Shown: one piece after another, positions 1-10,983 of the stretch
How the letters are laid out: each line of letters starts with the position of its first letter
Position numbering within the stretch: the first letter of the stretch is position 1
From: Lentinus brumalis
Taxonomy: Eukaryota > Basidiomycota > Agaricomycetes > Polyporales > Polyporaceae
Direction: 5' to 3'
Assembly (NCBI GenBank): GCA_001792895.1
Contig: MARA01000004.1
Coordinates: 1 to 64,000 of the forward strand
Length of the DNA: 64,000 bases
The notes under the pieces: generated by a model
What the model was told of the DNA's origin: nothing
The model's database searches: none
What the model saw: only the letters and a program-made list of their open reading frames with translations
Made by a program: the position numbers and the translations under genes

Positions 1-1019
1 GTGGATCGCCTGCTGGGCCAGCGTCCGCCAACTCGTCAACTCGGAGAGAAAGCTTCATTCAGGCCTGCGCAATAGCGGAGATGTATACAAGGGTGATCGC
101 GGGTTATTCCACCGTGATCTCGAGTAAACCTCCACCCACTCCCCTCAAAGGCGTCAGAGTTGCCGTACATACCCCTGCGATCCCGGCCGAGCGAACACAT
201 TCCCCACGGGCGGGCAGCGAGGCAGTAATCAATGTCGTCGAGGCCACGAGCTAGACATGCAAGTCCTGACTATGCCATAGAGATAGATGTCCGTGACGAC
301 CCAGACCTCGACCGTTCGTCCACGTCAGGACCAACCTCCGCGACCTTCACGACAGCGATGTCCGCTTGGTCCCCATCCGCATGTTCGCCATCCGCGAGAT
401 AGTCGTGTTCTCTGAGCGAGCCGTCGAGCGGAGCACCCAGCGGGTCGACGAAGTCTGCTATCCGACTCCTCGTCGGGGCAGGCCGATCGCTCTCGAGCTC
501 GGATTCAAAGGCGGACGTCACCCCGTCGAATGCTGCGAAGCCGAGGCTCTGGTTCCATTGCGACGCGCCGCGGGGCTGAGTTACCGTGGAGGGACCGCCC
601 GAGGTATCGATATCGCAGGTCCAGGGTGAACCGGGACACGAGGATAGAGATGATGCTGCGAGTCGTGCGTCAGCTCTGCGTACTTGCGTAGATAATGAGC
701 GCAGGTCGAGGTCAAACGACGAGTCGCGAGCCGGCTCTGATAGGCCCGGATGCAAGGCTGAGGCATCGGCGGTGCGATGGTCCGGCGAGTCGGGAGTGTG
801 GGTAGGAGGGCCATCACTGACATTACGCCTAGCGCTAGGGGATGAGGGACGGTTGATGTCGCGGCGTCACTCGATCACTGGCGCACGCTTGCTGCCGAGG
901 CGTCGGTGAGTTTTTCGCTGCTCCGCTCATACCAGATAGCTATGTCTGCTTCTCGGGGATTCTAGCGATGTTGACATACACATTCCGCTCGAGATACTGA
1001 TTGTTTCTCGCTGCTGCAG
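1..1019. other. No supported gene
   Basis: No recognisable domain was found on either strand. A minus-strand open frame at 270-755 ends in a charged, hydrophilic stretch that could be a terminal exon. It lacks an ATG with good context and has no similarity I recognise. The missing 5' half of the IML2-like gene at 1020-2134 is not visible here. Confidence 0.4.
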
Positions 1020-2134
1020 TGGTCGAAGGCGACATATGTATACGGCGTCGCAGTATCTCTGCTCCAAATAGGCGGCGAGAAGCACTCAGAGGAGGTTGCC
1101 GAACTCATGAAGAAGATCCCAGGGCTGCGGCAGAGGATCGCGGGCAAGTCCATCCTTGAGGTGCGTGTTATGGTCCTCGCCATAGCTCCCATATAATCTG
1201 ACCCGGCCCTCGTCCTTGTTCTATCTCCACCACTGCTGCGACCCGCGCGAGTCCGCCCAACCTACCACTGCCGCTGACGCCCTCGAACGTGCCCTGAAGT
1301 TGTGCAGATATTTGTCGCCCGCAAGGCGCGCAAGTTCAAACAGCAGGTCACCCTGCCCGCGTTCGGGTTTGCGTACATCTTCCTGGGGATCGCACATGCG
1401 CCCAGAGGCGTCATCACGCAGCGCATGCTGCCGCTGAGCAGCTGGCGAGTATCCGGAAGCACGTGGAGGAGCCCGCGAAGTACGCCACCGGCACCGAGTC
1501 CGGTGAGGAGGAGTACTGGGATGATCTTGCGCTCGCTAACGGTTTACGTGGGATTTGTTTGCAGTTCGTGGCGTACCCGGATACGGGTGCGGTCATTGAC
1601 GCGGATGAGGAGAAGGCGGTGAGGGAAGGCCCAGGGGAGGGCTGAGGGAGAGAAGGGCGCGGCGGAGGCGTTCGAGGCGGTTGTCAAAGACGGCCCGAGG
1701 ATTGCGTATGATCATTATCTGGGGTATTATTCTCGTGAGTGTTGTGTTTGCGCTTGCGGAATAGCTGACGAGTATGCGCGGCTTTGGGCATGCCAGGGCG
1801 ACAAATGCTCGGAAGCATCTCGAGCTGGTGCTTTCGGGCGAGTACAATTCACCCGCTCACTCAAGGATGGCGCTGTATCTATCTGATACTCACACACTTT
1901 TGTGCACTCAGGCAAATCCCTAGAAGTGGCTCCTGGTTCGCGCAAGGTACGTTCACACTTGGTATCGAAACGGAACTCAACAGCTGACAACAGTAATCCC
2001 AGGGCAAGTTCAGCATGAGGTAGGTCGCACCCGGTATCAAGTCGTTCAGTGCGCTGACATTGTCTCGGCAGAACGCCCTCCATGTCCGGGCACAGGCAGC
2101 GCTAGAGGCACTCGACCATGACCGACGGCTCTAG
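1020..2134 (+). pseudogene. IML2/TTC39-family gene remnant, 5'-truncated and frameshifted
   Basis: The translated pieces follow the C-terminal half of the TTC39/IML2 (inclusion-body clearance, DUF3808) family in order: WSKATYVYGV, then PGLRQRIAGKS, VARKARKFKQQ, LPAFGFAYIFLG, YWDDLALANGLRGICLQF, IAYDHYLGYYS, ARKHLELVLSG, and the typical end NALHVRAQAALEALDHDRRL before the stop at 2132-2134. Introns include 1161-1307 and two short ones near the 3' end. The frame must change near 1395-1425, 1618-1626, about 1800, and by one base at the last donor. No N-terminal half is visible in the 1 kb upstream. In yeast Iml2 acts in clearing misfolded-protein inclusions and links to lipid droplets. The number of breaks favours a pseudogene, although base-calling error may account for some of them. 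Confidence 0.7.
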
Positions 2135-3017
2135 CATCGTAGAGAGAGTTTCACTCTAGATGCCGCCTCCCTTCTCCTTCGCTTTCGATATAGCGTAACG
2201 ATGATCTGACACACGAGTCGGTACTTTTGTGAATTATTGCTCATGTATCGTCAGATACCCACCCGGACGATAAATATTGGTGCTTATCTGCAGACGACTT
2301 ACATTTATCGTAACACGTAGTTCCCAGAAATCTTGTACAGTAATCCCAGTCATGTTTTGAGAGCAGGTGCGGGGAGTTTTGACACCTTCGAACAGAGAAG
2401 AAGGAGACAGCGACAGGGCGGCTTAAAGGAAGAGAGGACAGAAAGATGGAGTATGCGTCTGTGGTAGTAAGGATCAAGTAAGGACGCGGAATGTTCAATG
2501 AGCAGATCGCTGTCGTGGCAGTGTGACTTGCCTCTTCCGGAGGCATGACGTCACGCGTCGCGCGATCTCGTCCTCAGATGTCCTCCGGCAGCAGCTGGCA
2601 TGCCGAAGGACAGGCATCCTGGAAGAGCGCAGGAAGCGCGGTGTTGCACATGCACTGCTAGGATTCGATATACAGAGTGGTGTATTACAGGATAGTAGGG
2701 ATATATAATCGCAATATGCTACATCAGGACACGTTATTCGGACAAGCAACCAAGTAAAGACGGTGCGACAAGCAGAGGTGACGAGGGGAGGCTATGGTAC
2801 AAGATGGTATGGTGTTGGCAAAGCAAGCAAAGACAGCGCGATGAGCAAAATGAGGATGGTATCGATACATCAAAATTAGGTCCGGAGATTAGAGCAATTA
2901 TGCAGGGAGAAGGAGCAAGATATGCAAGAAATCGACAAGGGATACTTCGACCAACTTGTTATCTGCAAGATCGGACGACGCAGTTGTCGGAATAGCGAGG
3001 GTCATCCTCTGATGCCA
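2135..3017. other. Intergenic, no gene seen
   Basis: AT-richer spacer. The short frames on both strands do not resemble protein and have no consistent splice-site context. Confidence 0.5.
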
Positions 3018-3567
3018 CTATTGACGTCGTGAGATGCGGCGGAGGAACTGCGCGATCTTGCGGCGCAGACTGCCCACGACTCCCTGATCCAGAGTTAGTC
3101 AGTCGTTTGCCATGTACAAGCCTGGCAGGTCCGAGTCGACACTCACAGTGAGCGCTGCCGTGATCATGAAGTGGCGGGGCTGGCGTGAAGTGATGCCCTC
3201 GTCCTCGGTTCCAACGGTGGTTGACCTGTCGACCGCGAAGGAGACATCAATGTCGCTGGGTCTCACGGGCAGCTATGGAGGCCACATCATGTTAAGTTGC
3301 CTCCAGTCATACGGTGCAAAGGTCTCACAATGACGGGTTGGGGAGGAAGCACGGACGGCGACGCGGGATCAGGCTCATCCACCGACTGCCGTCACATGAG
3401 TCAGTCAATGTTCAAACGCGCAAGGCACGAGAACGTACAACGAACGCGGCCTCAAGGTAGTTGCAAACGTCTCCGACGTGTCTCCGGTTGCTAGTAGGAT
3501 CCCCGGTCGTAAATTGTGGGTAGGTATCAACGCGAGGCATGCGTGATGTCGATCTTGTGCGCGCCAT
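3018..3567 (-). CDS. Hypothetical small protein, four exons, 125 aa
   Basis: Not a family I recognise. Four exons (3439-3567, 3329-3385, 3147-3272, 3018-3083) join with every junction in phase 0 and with good GT-AG sites, giving 125 residues from ATG 3567. The N-terminus is basic (MARTRSTSRMPR). The third exon reads as ordinary folded sequence (SDIDVSFAVDRSTTVGTEDE). The C-terminus is a cationic amphipathic segment (GSLRRKIAQFLRRISRRQ). Upstream on the minus strand are an ATAAATA element near 3730 and a pyrimidine-rich leader, as expected for a fungal promoter. Spliced phase consistency is the main evidence that the gene is real. The function is unknown. Confidence 0.55.
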
Positions 3568-3817
3568 GATGTCTGGGAGGAACGTGTCGGATGCGCTCAA
3601 TAGAATAGAACCAAAGAGCCAGGGAAAGATAAGCTAAGTGGAGATGAATCAAGGAAGATGAGGGACGCGAAAACAACGAAAGAGGACATGTAGAGGAGAA
3701 GAGAGAGAAATGAACACGGCGTGATTGATATTTATGGGCCAAAATGACGCCCTAGAACTGGTGCAGGACGCACGCATTGAAGCGACCATCACCGTCTTCA
3801 ATAAATGCCAGTCTATT

Positions 3818-4066
3818 TCATGGTTTTACAGGCAGGTTCTCAACGCTGGGCTGCTCGCTGAGCTGGCGAGCAGAGATGGAGATGTCTGCCTCGCCGCTGT
3901 GAGCGTACGCACTTCCAGTTTGCTCAGATGGCCTGACCTGTCTTTCTGACAGTCATTCCATCGTCCACTCGTGCTCTGATACATAAGCCTGGCCGCCAGG
4001 AGTGTCCAGGTTGTTGCTCATCGGGCTTCGAAATCCGGCTCGCATGAGTCCGGAGCCGTCCGCCAT
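3818..4066 (-). CDS. Possible small two-exon gene, 67 aa
   Basis: Exon 1 (3983-4066, starting MADGSGLMRAGF) and exon 2 (3818-3937) join in phase 0 across a 45-bp GT-AG intron and end SVENLPVKP-stop. The composition is protein-like, but an overlapping frame in exon 1 looks equally plausible. No family is recognised. The spacing to the neighbour at 3018-3567 would suit two adjacent small minus-strand genes. Confidence 0.35.
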
Positions 4067-4339
4067 CGTCGTGACTCATGAGCAGGCGGCCGCGTGGGTG
4101 TGCACTGTTCCTACAGTCAGATTATTCTTGCGATCGTCTCCACATGTACATAGCAGTCATAGATAATGTCAGACCGGTCTCGGAGTTCGATTATGACATG
4201 TGAAGTACATAAGTGTACAATGTTAACGTCCCCGTCAGAGGCAACGACAGGTGTGCTAACGGGTCGCGCGCGAGGAGTGGGCTGGATTGATGGGCTGGAT
4301 GATGAGCGGGCAAACACCGTAGACGGCCAAAGCGGCGGT

Positions 4340-5627
4340 CTACTGGTCGGACGCAAAGTCTCGACCAAACCTCAGGTTGATGTGGCGTACGGCAAATGGG
4401 GGACATAGCCACGAGCGTGGCGTGGCGGTAAGGGGTTTGATTCGCACGAGATCGTCGCTGCGAACCTTCTTCGTGACAGTCGCCATCTGCATGGAGGCGG
4501 GTGTCTTTTGTTTGTCAGAGAGTGAGAGGAATTCAACGAAGGACTCACAAGAGTGTTGAGGTCGGATGGGGCGGCATGTCGGATGGTGCAGCAAGTATTC
4601 AGTTCAGCGAGATGATCTATCGTATCCCTCACCAGAGGTACTCAGTTTCGACTATCGGCTCGAACTCTCGCACATCCTGGTACGTCCATTGGTCAGTAAA
4701 CGGCCCAATGTGAGCGATGAGCTATGAAATGATTGTACCGGAATGGGAGCTCCTCAACCGAGACATGTCTACGACGAGGGCAGGTCCTTCCGTGAGAACG
4801 CCACCGTAGTCTGCACAGCGACCGGTGAACCGAACGCCAAGGCGCCAGGCTTGTAATCTCGAGATAATTGGCTTTGCGTGTCGTCCCTGCGTGCACGACG
4901 GGAGGCCTTGACGCAGACATCGGTCGACAACGTACATTGCATCCGCGTCGAGGGCTCATGCCACAGACTGGTCCTAGTCAAGCTGGTCCTCCGCGAGCTA
5001 ATTTTCCTCAACGTTAAGAGGTATGGGTGCGGTGGTGAGTCCGGGGCAGCTGGGTCGGATGCAGTACTGGTGCTGCCATGGACGGTCGTCGAAAGGCAAG
5101 GCGGAATGATTAGGTCGGTCGGAGTGAGCGCAAGCCATCTAAGACAGGGCCTCTCAGACATAAGACAGAGCGGGGCGGGGCGAGTCGGGAGGCTGGAGTC
5201 GGGAGTCGGGAGTCGGGAGTCGGGAGTCGGGAGTCGGGAGTCGGGAGTCGGGAGTCGGGAGTCGGGAGGCGGGAGTCGGGAGTCGGGAGGCGGAACGAGA
5301 CTGGTCACAGCCTAGCCACAACGGACATTAGGACGATGTCCAGAAGAGTATAAATTGGAGAGACGTACATATATGACGGGTATTCCGCCGGCCGCGAGCG
5401 AGAGGATTGGATTCAAAAGTCGAGGTGGGCGAGCCGCAGCGCGCACATGCGGCCTCGACCGTGCCTCGACCTAGTTCTAGGGATGAGATGATGAGTAAGG
5501 TGCCCACTTCGCGGATACGTAGCGAGCTCACCAGCAAGGGACCTGGCTCCACAGATTTTGTAGGAGCAAGAGTGAACAGCTGAATATGGTTGGGACTCGA
5601 GGTCAACGTTCGAGTTGGTGACGGCGC
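4340..5627 (-). CDS. Unrecognised multi-exon gene-like region (5' end not defined)
   Basis: A series of minus-strand segments reads as coding and is separated by GT-AG introns: 5532-5627 (SNVDLESQPYSAVHSC), 5369-5476 (ELGRGTVEAACARCGSP), a segment ending GVLTEGPALV near 4790, then HIGPFTDQWTYQDVREFEP around 4650-4730, and a last exon with KKVRSDDLVRIKPL ending at a stop at 4340-4342. One junction near 4640 works only if a G is missing. The middle is interrupted by a 7-bp microsatellite. I cannot name a family or give a reliable start, so treat it as a candidate locus rather than a gene model. Confidence 0.3.
5184..5294. repeat. (GGGAGTC)n microsatellite
   Basis: About fifteen tandem copies of a 7-bp unit GGGAGTC with a few GGGAGGC variants. 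The plus strand carries many GGG runs spaced by four bases, a layout compatible with G-quadruplex formation. Long open frames across it are an effect of the repeat. Confidence 0.9.
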
Positions 5628-5690
5628 CTGCGGTGACACATGTGACCTGCGTGACCTTCTTCTGCTCGCGAGACCTCGCGAGACTGACAC

Positions 5691-5927
5691 TTGACTTACT
5701 TATACGAGTGTACGGCTCCTCGCTGCGACAAGACCTTTATCAAGAACCCCATCAGCCACGGAATACATGTCCGCCGGTGTACTTTACGCATACCAGCATT
5801 CAGAAGTGAAAAGACGAGCGAGTGGCTGCGGGCGCACGCAAACGTGCAAGGTTGGAAGGAGAAGGAGGCGGTCGGTCAGAGTGAGGAGCCAGAGGTATGC
5901 CCCGATAACCCGTTCTGTCATTCTTGA
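5691..5927 (+). other. Possible zinc-finger-like exon fragment
   Basis: An open stretch contains YECTAPRCDKTF followed by HGIHVRRC, a C-x4-C...H-x3-H/C-like spacing of the kind seen in short finger modules of basidiomycete mobile or hypothetical proteins. There is no ATG, and a possible GT donor follows at about 5895. This is a weak call. Confidence 0.2.
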
Positions 5928-5941
5928 GCTGAGAGACGGTT

Positions 5942-6475
5942 TCAAGGGATTCTCTCCGTCCGCCTCATCCCCTGCGCCTCCTTCCACTGCTCTTCCGCTG
6001 TCGTAGAATACGACTCTCCCAAGCGCTCCAAGACTTGATGCCGACGAATCCTCCCCGATGCGCCCTCCCCGATCTCCTTTTCGTCGTCAGATAGCTCTGC
6101 CCCTCCGCGCATGTCCACAGTCGAGACCACATTTGACTCCGACTCCGACGCCTCCGGAGTGTTTCGTGAGGTACTACCGGTACCCGAAGCAGGATCCCGA
6201 AGCAGGATCCCGAAGCAGACCTCCCTCTCGATCGGGTATGCGACGCGCCCGATGTTGAGCAAGTGTCGGAGGCGTTGGCGGTCAAAGGGGCGAAGAGCGT
6301 TTCCTGGCTCACGCGTGCTCCATCGTGCGACAGAGCCGCAGCTTGGTCGATAACGCGGCTCAATTCCGACGGTGATCTCCTGTGCTGACGTTAACTCGAG
6401 GCACCCCTCGATAGCGGCATTGTGCAAGAGGCAGCCGTCTTCTGCTTCCAGGACGGGTGGAGGTGCGTATGCCAT
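5942..6475 (-). CDS. Possible hypothetical protein, single exon, 177 aa
   Basis: An uninterrupted frame begins at ATG 6475 (MAYAPPPVLEAEDGC) and ends at 5942. The second half is charged and helix-like (GGAELSDDEKEIGEGASGR, QVLERLGESYSTTAEEQWK). The plus strand over the same span is rich in Pro, Arg and Ser and looks like an antisense shadow. No family is recognised, and there is no clear promoter. It could be the last exon of a larger gene lying upstream toward 7.1 kb. Confidence 0.35.
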   Translation of the reverse strand: MAYAPPPVLEAEDGCLLHNAAIEGCLELTSAQEITVGIEPRYRPSCGSVARWSTREPGNALRPFDRQRLRHLLNIGRVAYPIEREVCFGILLRDPASGTGSTSRNTPEASESESNVVSTVDMRGGAELSDDEKEIGEGASGRIRRHQVLERLGESYSTTAEEQWKEAQGMRRTERIP

Positions 6476-7735
6476 GGCGCTGTGCACGTCACTCGCAAGT
6501 CGTAGCTCCCAGTTCCCGGCGTCCGGAAGTATGCTGCGAGTCAGCGCACACGGTGGCGGGTTGCATCATCTGCGGGCTTACGTTGACGCACCCGCCATCG
6601 GTCCAGAGACGACGTGCGAGGCAAATCGTCGGACAGAGGGCGCGCCGGCCAGCTTGGTCGTGTTCTTCCAGATTTTCGCCGGATGATCGAGCCCGGCCAG
6701 CCGCGTCGCGATTATCCGCTGCGACGCACAACGTCGGCGGTCAGCTCACTACAGCTGGGAGCAGTGTGTGGACGGTTCAATCCTGTGTACTTACCTTTCC
6801 TTGCCGAGCAGCCGGTGTACTCGTCAAGACGGGCTCGTCTTGTCGTCGGGTTCGTCTTGTCGTCGGGTTCATGTACGGCGGTTGGTGAGGCAGGAGGACG
6901 TTGTCGACGGCCGTTTTGCAGAGGTACCATCGCCGTCCCGAGTTGCGAGACGCGAGTGCTGTTTGGAGCGCTTGACGGCGATGAACGATGGTTGACGGAG
7001 GCGAACTGGGCAGATGGGCGCGAGATTACCGAAACACGAGTGGAGACTTGGAGGATGCGCCGTGTGTGGAATGTTTGCGCGGGGTGGGACGTCGATATTG
7101 CGTAAGGGAACCCAGCCGGCAAGATCAGCACTCTCGTCGCCTGCCCTCACTGATTTTGCGCTCTCGCCTCTTGCTCACTTGCCTGTCCATTCGCAGTCTT
7201 CCGCCTACCTCGCTATTCCGCCTGCCTTGTCTTTGATTGCGGCGCCATGTACTTTGTCCGTCGCGTGGTTGTAGTCTTCATGGCCATGGCCGACAGCGAG
7301 GGCCGTGGGCTGTGCAGGAGACGGTGAGTCACACCCCATACATATCATGTCCCGAGGTCGACGTGCCACTGTCCCGTCGTATAAAGGCGAGTTCCTATGT
7401 AAGTCACATCTCATCGGCTGCACGTCGGCTGTGTGAAATACTGACACAGATGTTGGAATTGCTGGCGCGCATATGAAGCCTGTCGACCGCGCCCGGTAGC
7501 GCTGCTGCGTGCGTCGTGCGCCGGGATCGAAGTGTGGCCGACTAGGGCTACCAAGAGGCGCGGTGGCAAGGGCGGGTGCTGAATTGAACTGGTCAGTCAT
7601 CTCTTGTGGCGTGCCTGCGGGCTAGTCCTGATGTACCGTTGTATCATGCAGACATGCCCGCCAGGTGAGCTCATCATGCGTTTGCCTTTTGCCCCGCTTG
7701 TATGCGGACGGAGGTTGACGAACTGGAGATAGTGT
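6476..7735. other. No supported gene
   Basis: There are only short overlapping frames on both strands and a 19-bp direct repeat near 6832-6870. Nothing is assignable. Confidence 0.4.
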
Positions 7736-7905
7736 TGTGCTTGGCCTGGCTTGGCCCGTAAGCCCCGGCTTTGGCCTGGCTTACAGCGGCTCCGGCCTGT
7801 AATATTCGCAGGCCAAGCCGTGGGCCACAAAGGGTGGCTTGGTCCGGCCTGGCTTTGGCTCAAGCCCTGGCCTTTTGTGTAGGTTGCCGTAATAGTCCAC
7901 AAGCT
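7736..7905. repeat. GGCCTGGCTT-rich subterminal tract of a hAT element
   Basis: The motif GGCCTGGCTT and its variants recur in both orientations within about 130 bp, immediately beyond the C-terminal end of the hAT transposase remnant. Clusters of short inverted motifs near the ends are typical of hAT transposons, where the transposase binds. I could not find the matching opposite terminus. Confidence 0.6.
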
Positions 7906-7934
7906 TATAGATGGTATACAAAGTCCAGTCTATT

Positions 7935-8790
7935 TCACTCTACATCAGAACTGCTCTCCGCTCCGAGTCCCACACCTTCAAACTCATACAACTCATCATC
8001 GTCGTCATCAAGGATGTCGTCCCAGGCCATGTTGGACCCCTCCGAGGCTGCAACCCCGGGCTGTGAGCTTCCCGCAGGTCCTACACCGCCATCATCGTCA
8101 CCAACTTCATCAGAGATCTCAAGCTCGAGCTCGAGCTCGGACTCGGGGACGGTGGCTTGTACAAGTAAGTCCTCCCGAATGGCGCACTTCAAGAACTGCA
8201 AATTGCAATGCCTCGACGATGTCGGCCTTGAGACGCGTACGGCGGTCCCGGATCGTAATCCCGCCCTGAGAGAACGCTCGCTCGCTCGAGACGGACGTTG
8301 CCATGATGGCAAGATAGTCACGAGCTAGCGAAGCCCACACCGGATAGCGGGAGGCATTGATCTGCGTACAAGAGTATCAGCGTCACGACAGAGATAAGCA
8401 CGCGTTGCAAGGAGTAAGTACGCACACCCCACCACTGCACAGGGGACATCCCTTCCGGGACGAGCTCTGTGGCCTCGAGGAACTTCTTGAAGTCCGCGAG
8501 ATAGGGCTTGCGAGAGTTCGTGGGTGCTTGAGTCGCTGCTGCTACATTCCGGCGAGCCTGTACCTCGTCTTCGTCATCGGACACAGGTCGGAGGAGCTTT
8601 GAAGGCTGTGACTTCGACGGCTTTGAGGGTAGAGGTGTCGCGCCATCGGCATGTAACTTCTTCCATCATTCGGCAAACTGGGAGCACTATATAAGCACGT
8701 GAGCAAGAGGATCAGTACTGCGAGGCTTACAATCTTCTCCATACGCTCCTCAGCCTTGCGCTGACGAGTCGCACTCCAGTGCTGCATGGG
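7935..8790 (-). mobile_element. hAT transposase remnant 1 (C-terminal part)
   Basis: The minus strand encodes the hAT dimerisation region: YPVWASLARDYLAIMATSVSSERAFSQGG and RDRRTRLKADIVEALQ (quoted in parts), ending in an acidic tail. An intron follows the conserved QWWG. Upstream of it the segment SDDEDEVQARRN runs back to WKKLHADG. The copy is dead: a TGA replaces a Trp codon before WKKL, and a near-tandem 8-bp duplication shifts frame after EALQF. The N-terminal half is missing because the sequence changes abruptly to LINE DNA at about 8786-8790. Confidence 0.8.
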
Positions 8791-9822
8791 CACCATCCAC
8801 GTCTTTGGGGACAGCTGCTCGGCCCTGGAGACGATCTTCAAGACTATGGTGCACGGACAGCAGTTGGTCTCCATACGCACCTGCACCATCCTCAACCAGT
8901 GGCTCGACGCAGCACCGCAACACCGCGTTGAGCTGCACTGGATCCCATCCCACGCCGGCATTCGCTACAACAGGCTCATTGATGAGGATGTCAAGGGTGC
9001 CGCAGCGGATGACAGCACCAGCCTCCGCTCCTACCTCTCTCTACCGCCGCGGCAAAGGCAGACGCACTCGCGTCCTGGCACACTGCCGCGCACATCAGCA
9101 CGCCGCCGCTGCACTCCCATCCACTCAAATTGCCCTGCCCCAGCGGTGACTGCCCGAATTACAAGTACCGCCGCAAACGGGATGGGTACTGGGGCAGTTT
9201 GTGGCCGGACTCTGACGCGCTTTGCGTTGTCACCCACACGGGCAAGTTCCCACTTACACACTTCGAGGGTACTGCCCTGACCGCACGCACCATCCACTTC
9301 CTCACCGGGCATGCACCCATGGGCGAATACCGCATGCGATTCCACCCCGACAACCCGACCCACTGCCACTGCTGGGTAGGCGGGCTGCAGACATGCCTCC
9401 ACATCGTCGAGGAGTGCAGCTGGTTCGACCTCACGTCCCCGGACCGTGTCCCCTTCGGCCTCTTCACCGAGGCCCTCGACCCATTCCCCCTGATCTCCCA
9501 ATGGTTCCACGCCTTCCCCGGCTCTTTCACCTTCGAGGTGTGCCATGAAACGGACTACGACCCCCGCTGTGTCACCTGCAATCCTGCGACGTGGGACGCC
9601 GAGTCCCCGTGCTACGACTACGAACTCCAATTCGAGATGGTTTGCGAGAACCCTTTCTTCAATCACGCTGGTGCTTGATGCACCCCGCCTAAGAGGGCGG
9701 CCACCGCCTCATCTCGCCGACCGCGAGGTCCCTTGTATAAGCAAGCCTGGGATACTTCACAGCCCGTATACTAGTCCTGTACATGTGTATCGTCTGCGTC
9801 GCAATAGAACCCAAAAGAAAAA
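8786..9822 (+). mobile_element. LINE 3' fragment (RNase H C-terminal half to A-rich tail)
   Basis: It begins inside an RNase H domain at IHVFGDSCSALETI and continues to WIPSHAGI, then the family-typical cysteine/histidine-rich tail (CPSGDCPNYK, HFLTGHAPMGEYR, CHCWVGG, CLHIVEECSWF) to a stop at about 9676-9678. A short 3' UTR follows and ends in an A-rich run (AAAAGAAAAA, about 9811-9822). One frameshift lies near 9050. The 5' two-thirds is absent here. A complementary piece, broken at nearly the same place in RNase H, lies on the opposite strand at 11.7-14.6 kb. Confidence 0.85.
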
Positions 9823-10880
9823 CCCCTCTTCCATCTCATAATCAGAGTCGTCATTGTCTATCTCTGGCAGCGCGCCAATGGCGAGGATGTCTGCAGTGGT
9901 GATCAGATCCTTCCGGGACCAGTCACCGAGGCAAAGCAGGGCCCGTGTGGTCTGCGCACTAAGGTGGCTGCGAACGTGGGTGAGTGCACGGCAGCCTCGG
10001 CTGAAGGTCCGTTCAACGTCGACAGAGGTGGCTGGAAGATGGTATAGTTGGTTGTCACTCTAACCACACAGGACACGGAGCGGGAGACGTACCTGGGATC
10101 GAGAGATAGTCCAGCGCCATGCGGGAGAGGCACGGAAACAGAGCTCGACGCTCAATCCACCAGAGAAGCAGGTTGTCGGTCTCCTCGGTGACGGTAGCAA
10201 AGTACCGCGTGACTTCGTCCTTGCCTGGGCGTGCATGCTTCGAGGATGAGGTAGGGATGTAGTTGAATACATTGGCTCCCTTCGTGGTTTGGTTAGTTAT
10301 CAAAATCGAGTACGCATCTGTGACGGCGCACCTTGGGTATATCTCCATCTTGAGCCCCAAACTGCAAACCCTTCCCCTTCCCCTTCCTCTTCTTTGCCTT
10401 GCTTGCACCATCAGCAGCATTGGGGTTCACCGGGGCGTCAGGGGGCTCATTGTTGGCGAAGGGCTTCTTGTATGCTCAATCAAACTTCTCCTCGAGCATC
10501 GTGCGCGTGTTTTTGATCCAGTGGGATGGCCAGCCTGCCTCCTTGAAGTAGGCATCCTTGTATGAAGGATGGAGCACTGCAGGTGAGCGTCGTACATGAG
10601 CAAAGACTCAGACTGAGAGAAATGAGAGGCAAACTTACTGAGGGCGATACAATATGTAGCAGACAGGTCAGACTCAGAGAGCTTGTAATAATGATTGAGG
10701 ATGGTCTTGCCAATCGTGAGTGCCAATCGGATGGCCGAATCGATCGTGCCATCCCAGATTTGATCTGTGAAGGTGTTGTCGATATGGTCCATAGCATGAA
10801 TGACCTTCGCGAGGTTGGGTGTCCGTCTTGAGAAGTACAGCATCGCATCCTCGGATATCTGATGGCGGATGGCAGATACA
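9823..10880 (-). mobile_element. hAT transposase remnant 2
   Basis: Minus-strand exons encode, in order, SEDAMLYFSRRTPNLAK, DSAIRLALTIGKTILNHYY, YFKEAGWPSHWIKNTR, a Lys-rich linker, TDNLLLWWIERRALFPCLS, MALDYLSIPG, then VDVERTFSRGCRALTH and the C-terminal end DNDDSDYEMEEG. This is a hAT transposase from its mid-region through the dimerisation domain, with three recognisable introns. An in-frame TGA follows EEKFD. The N-terminus is lost near 10.88 kb. The coding end is directly abutted by the A-rich tail of the LINE fragment at 9811-9822. Confidence 0.8.
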
Positions 10881-10983
10881 GGGTGTGATTAAGTCAAGCA
10901 AGGATGTGGAGGTGGGCTGTGGCATCAAGGCATCGAGGTGGAGGTGTTGAAAGAGAGACAGCGTACCATGGTTTGTGGGTGCC

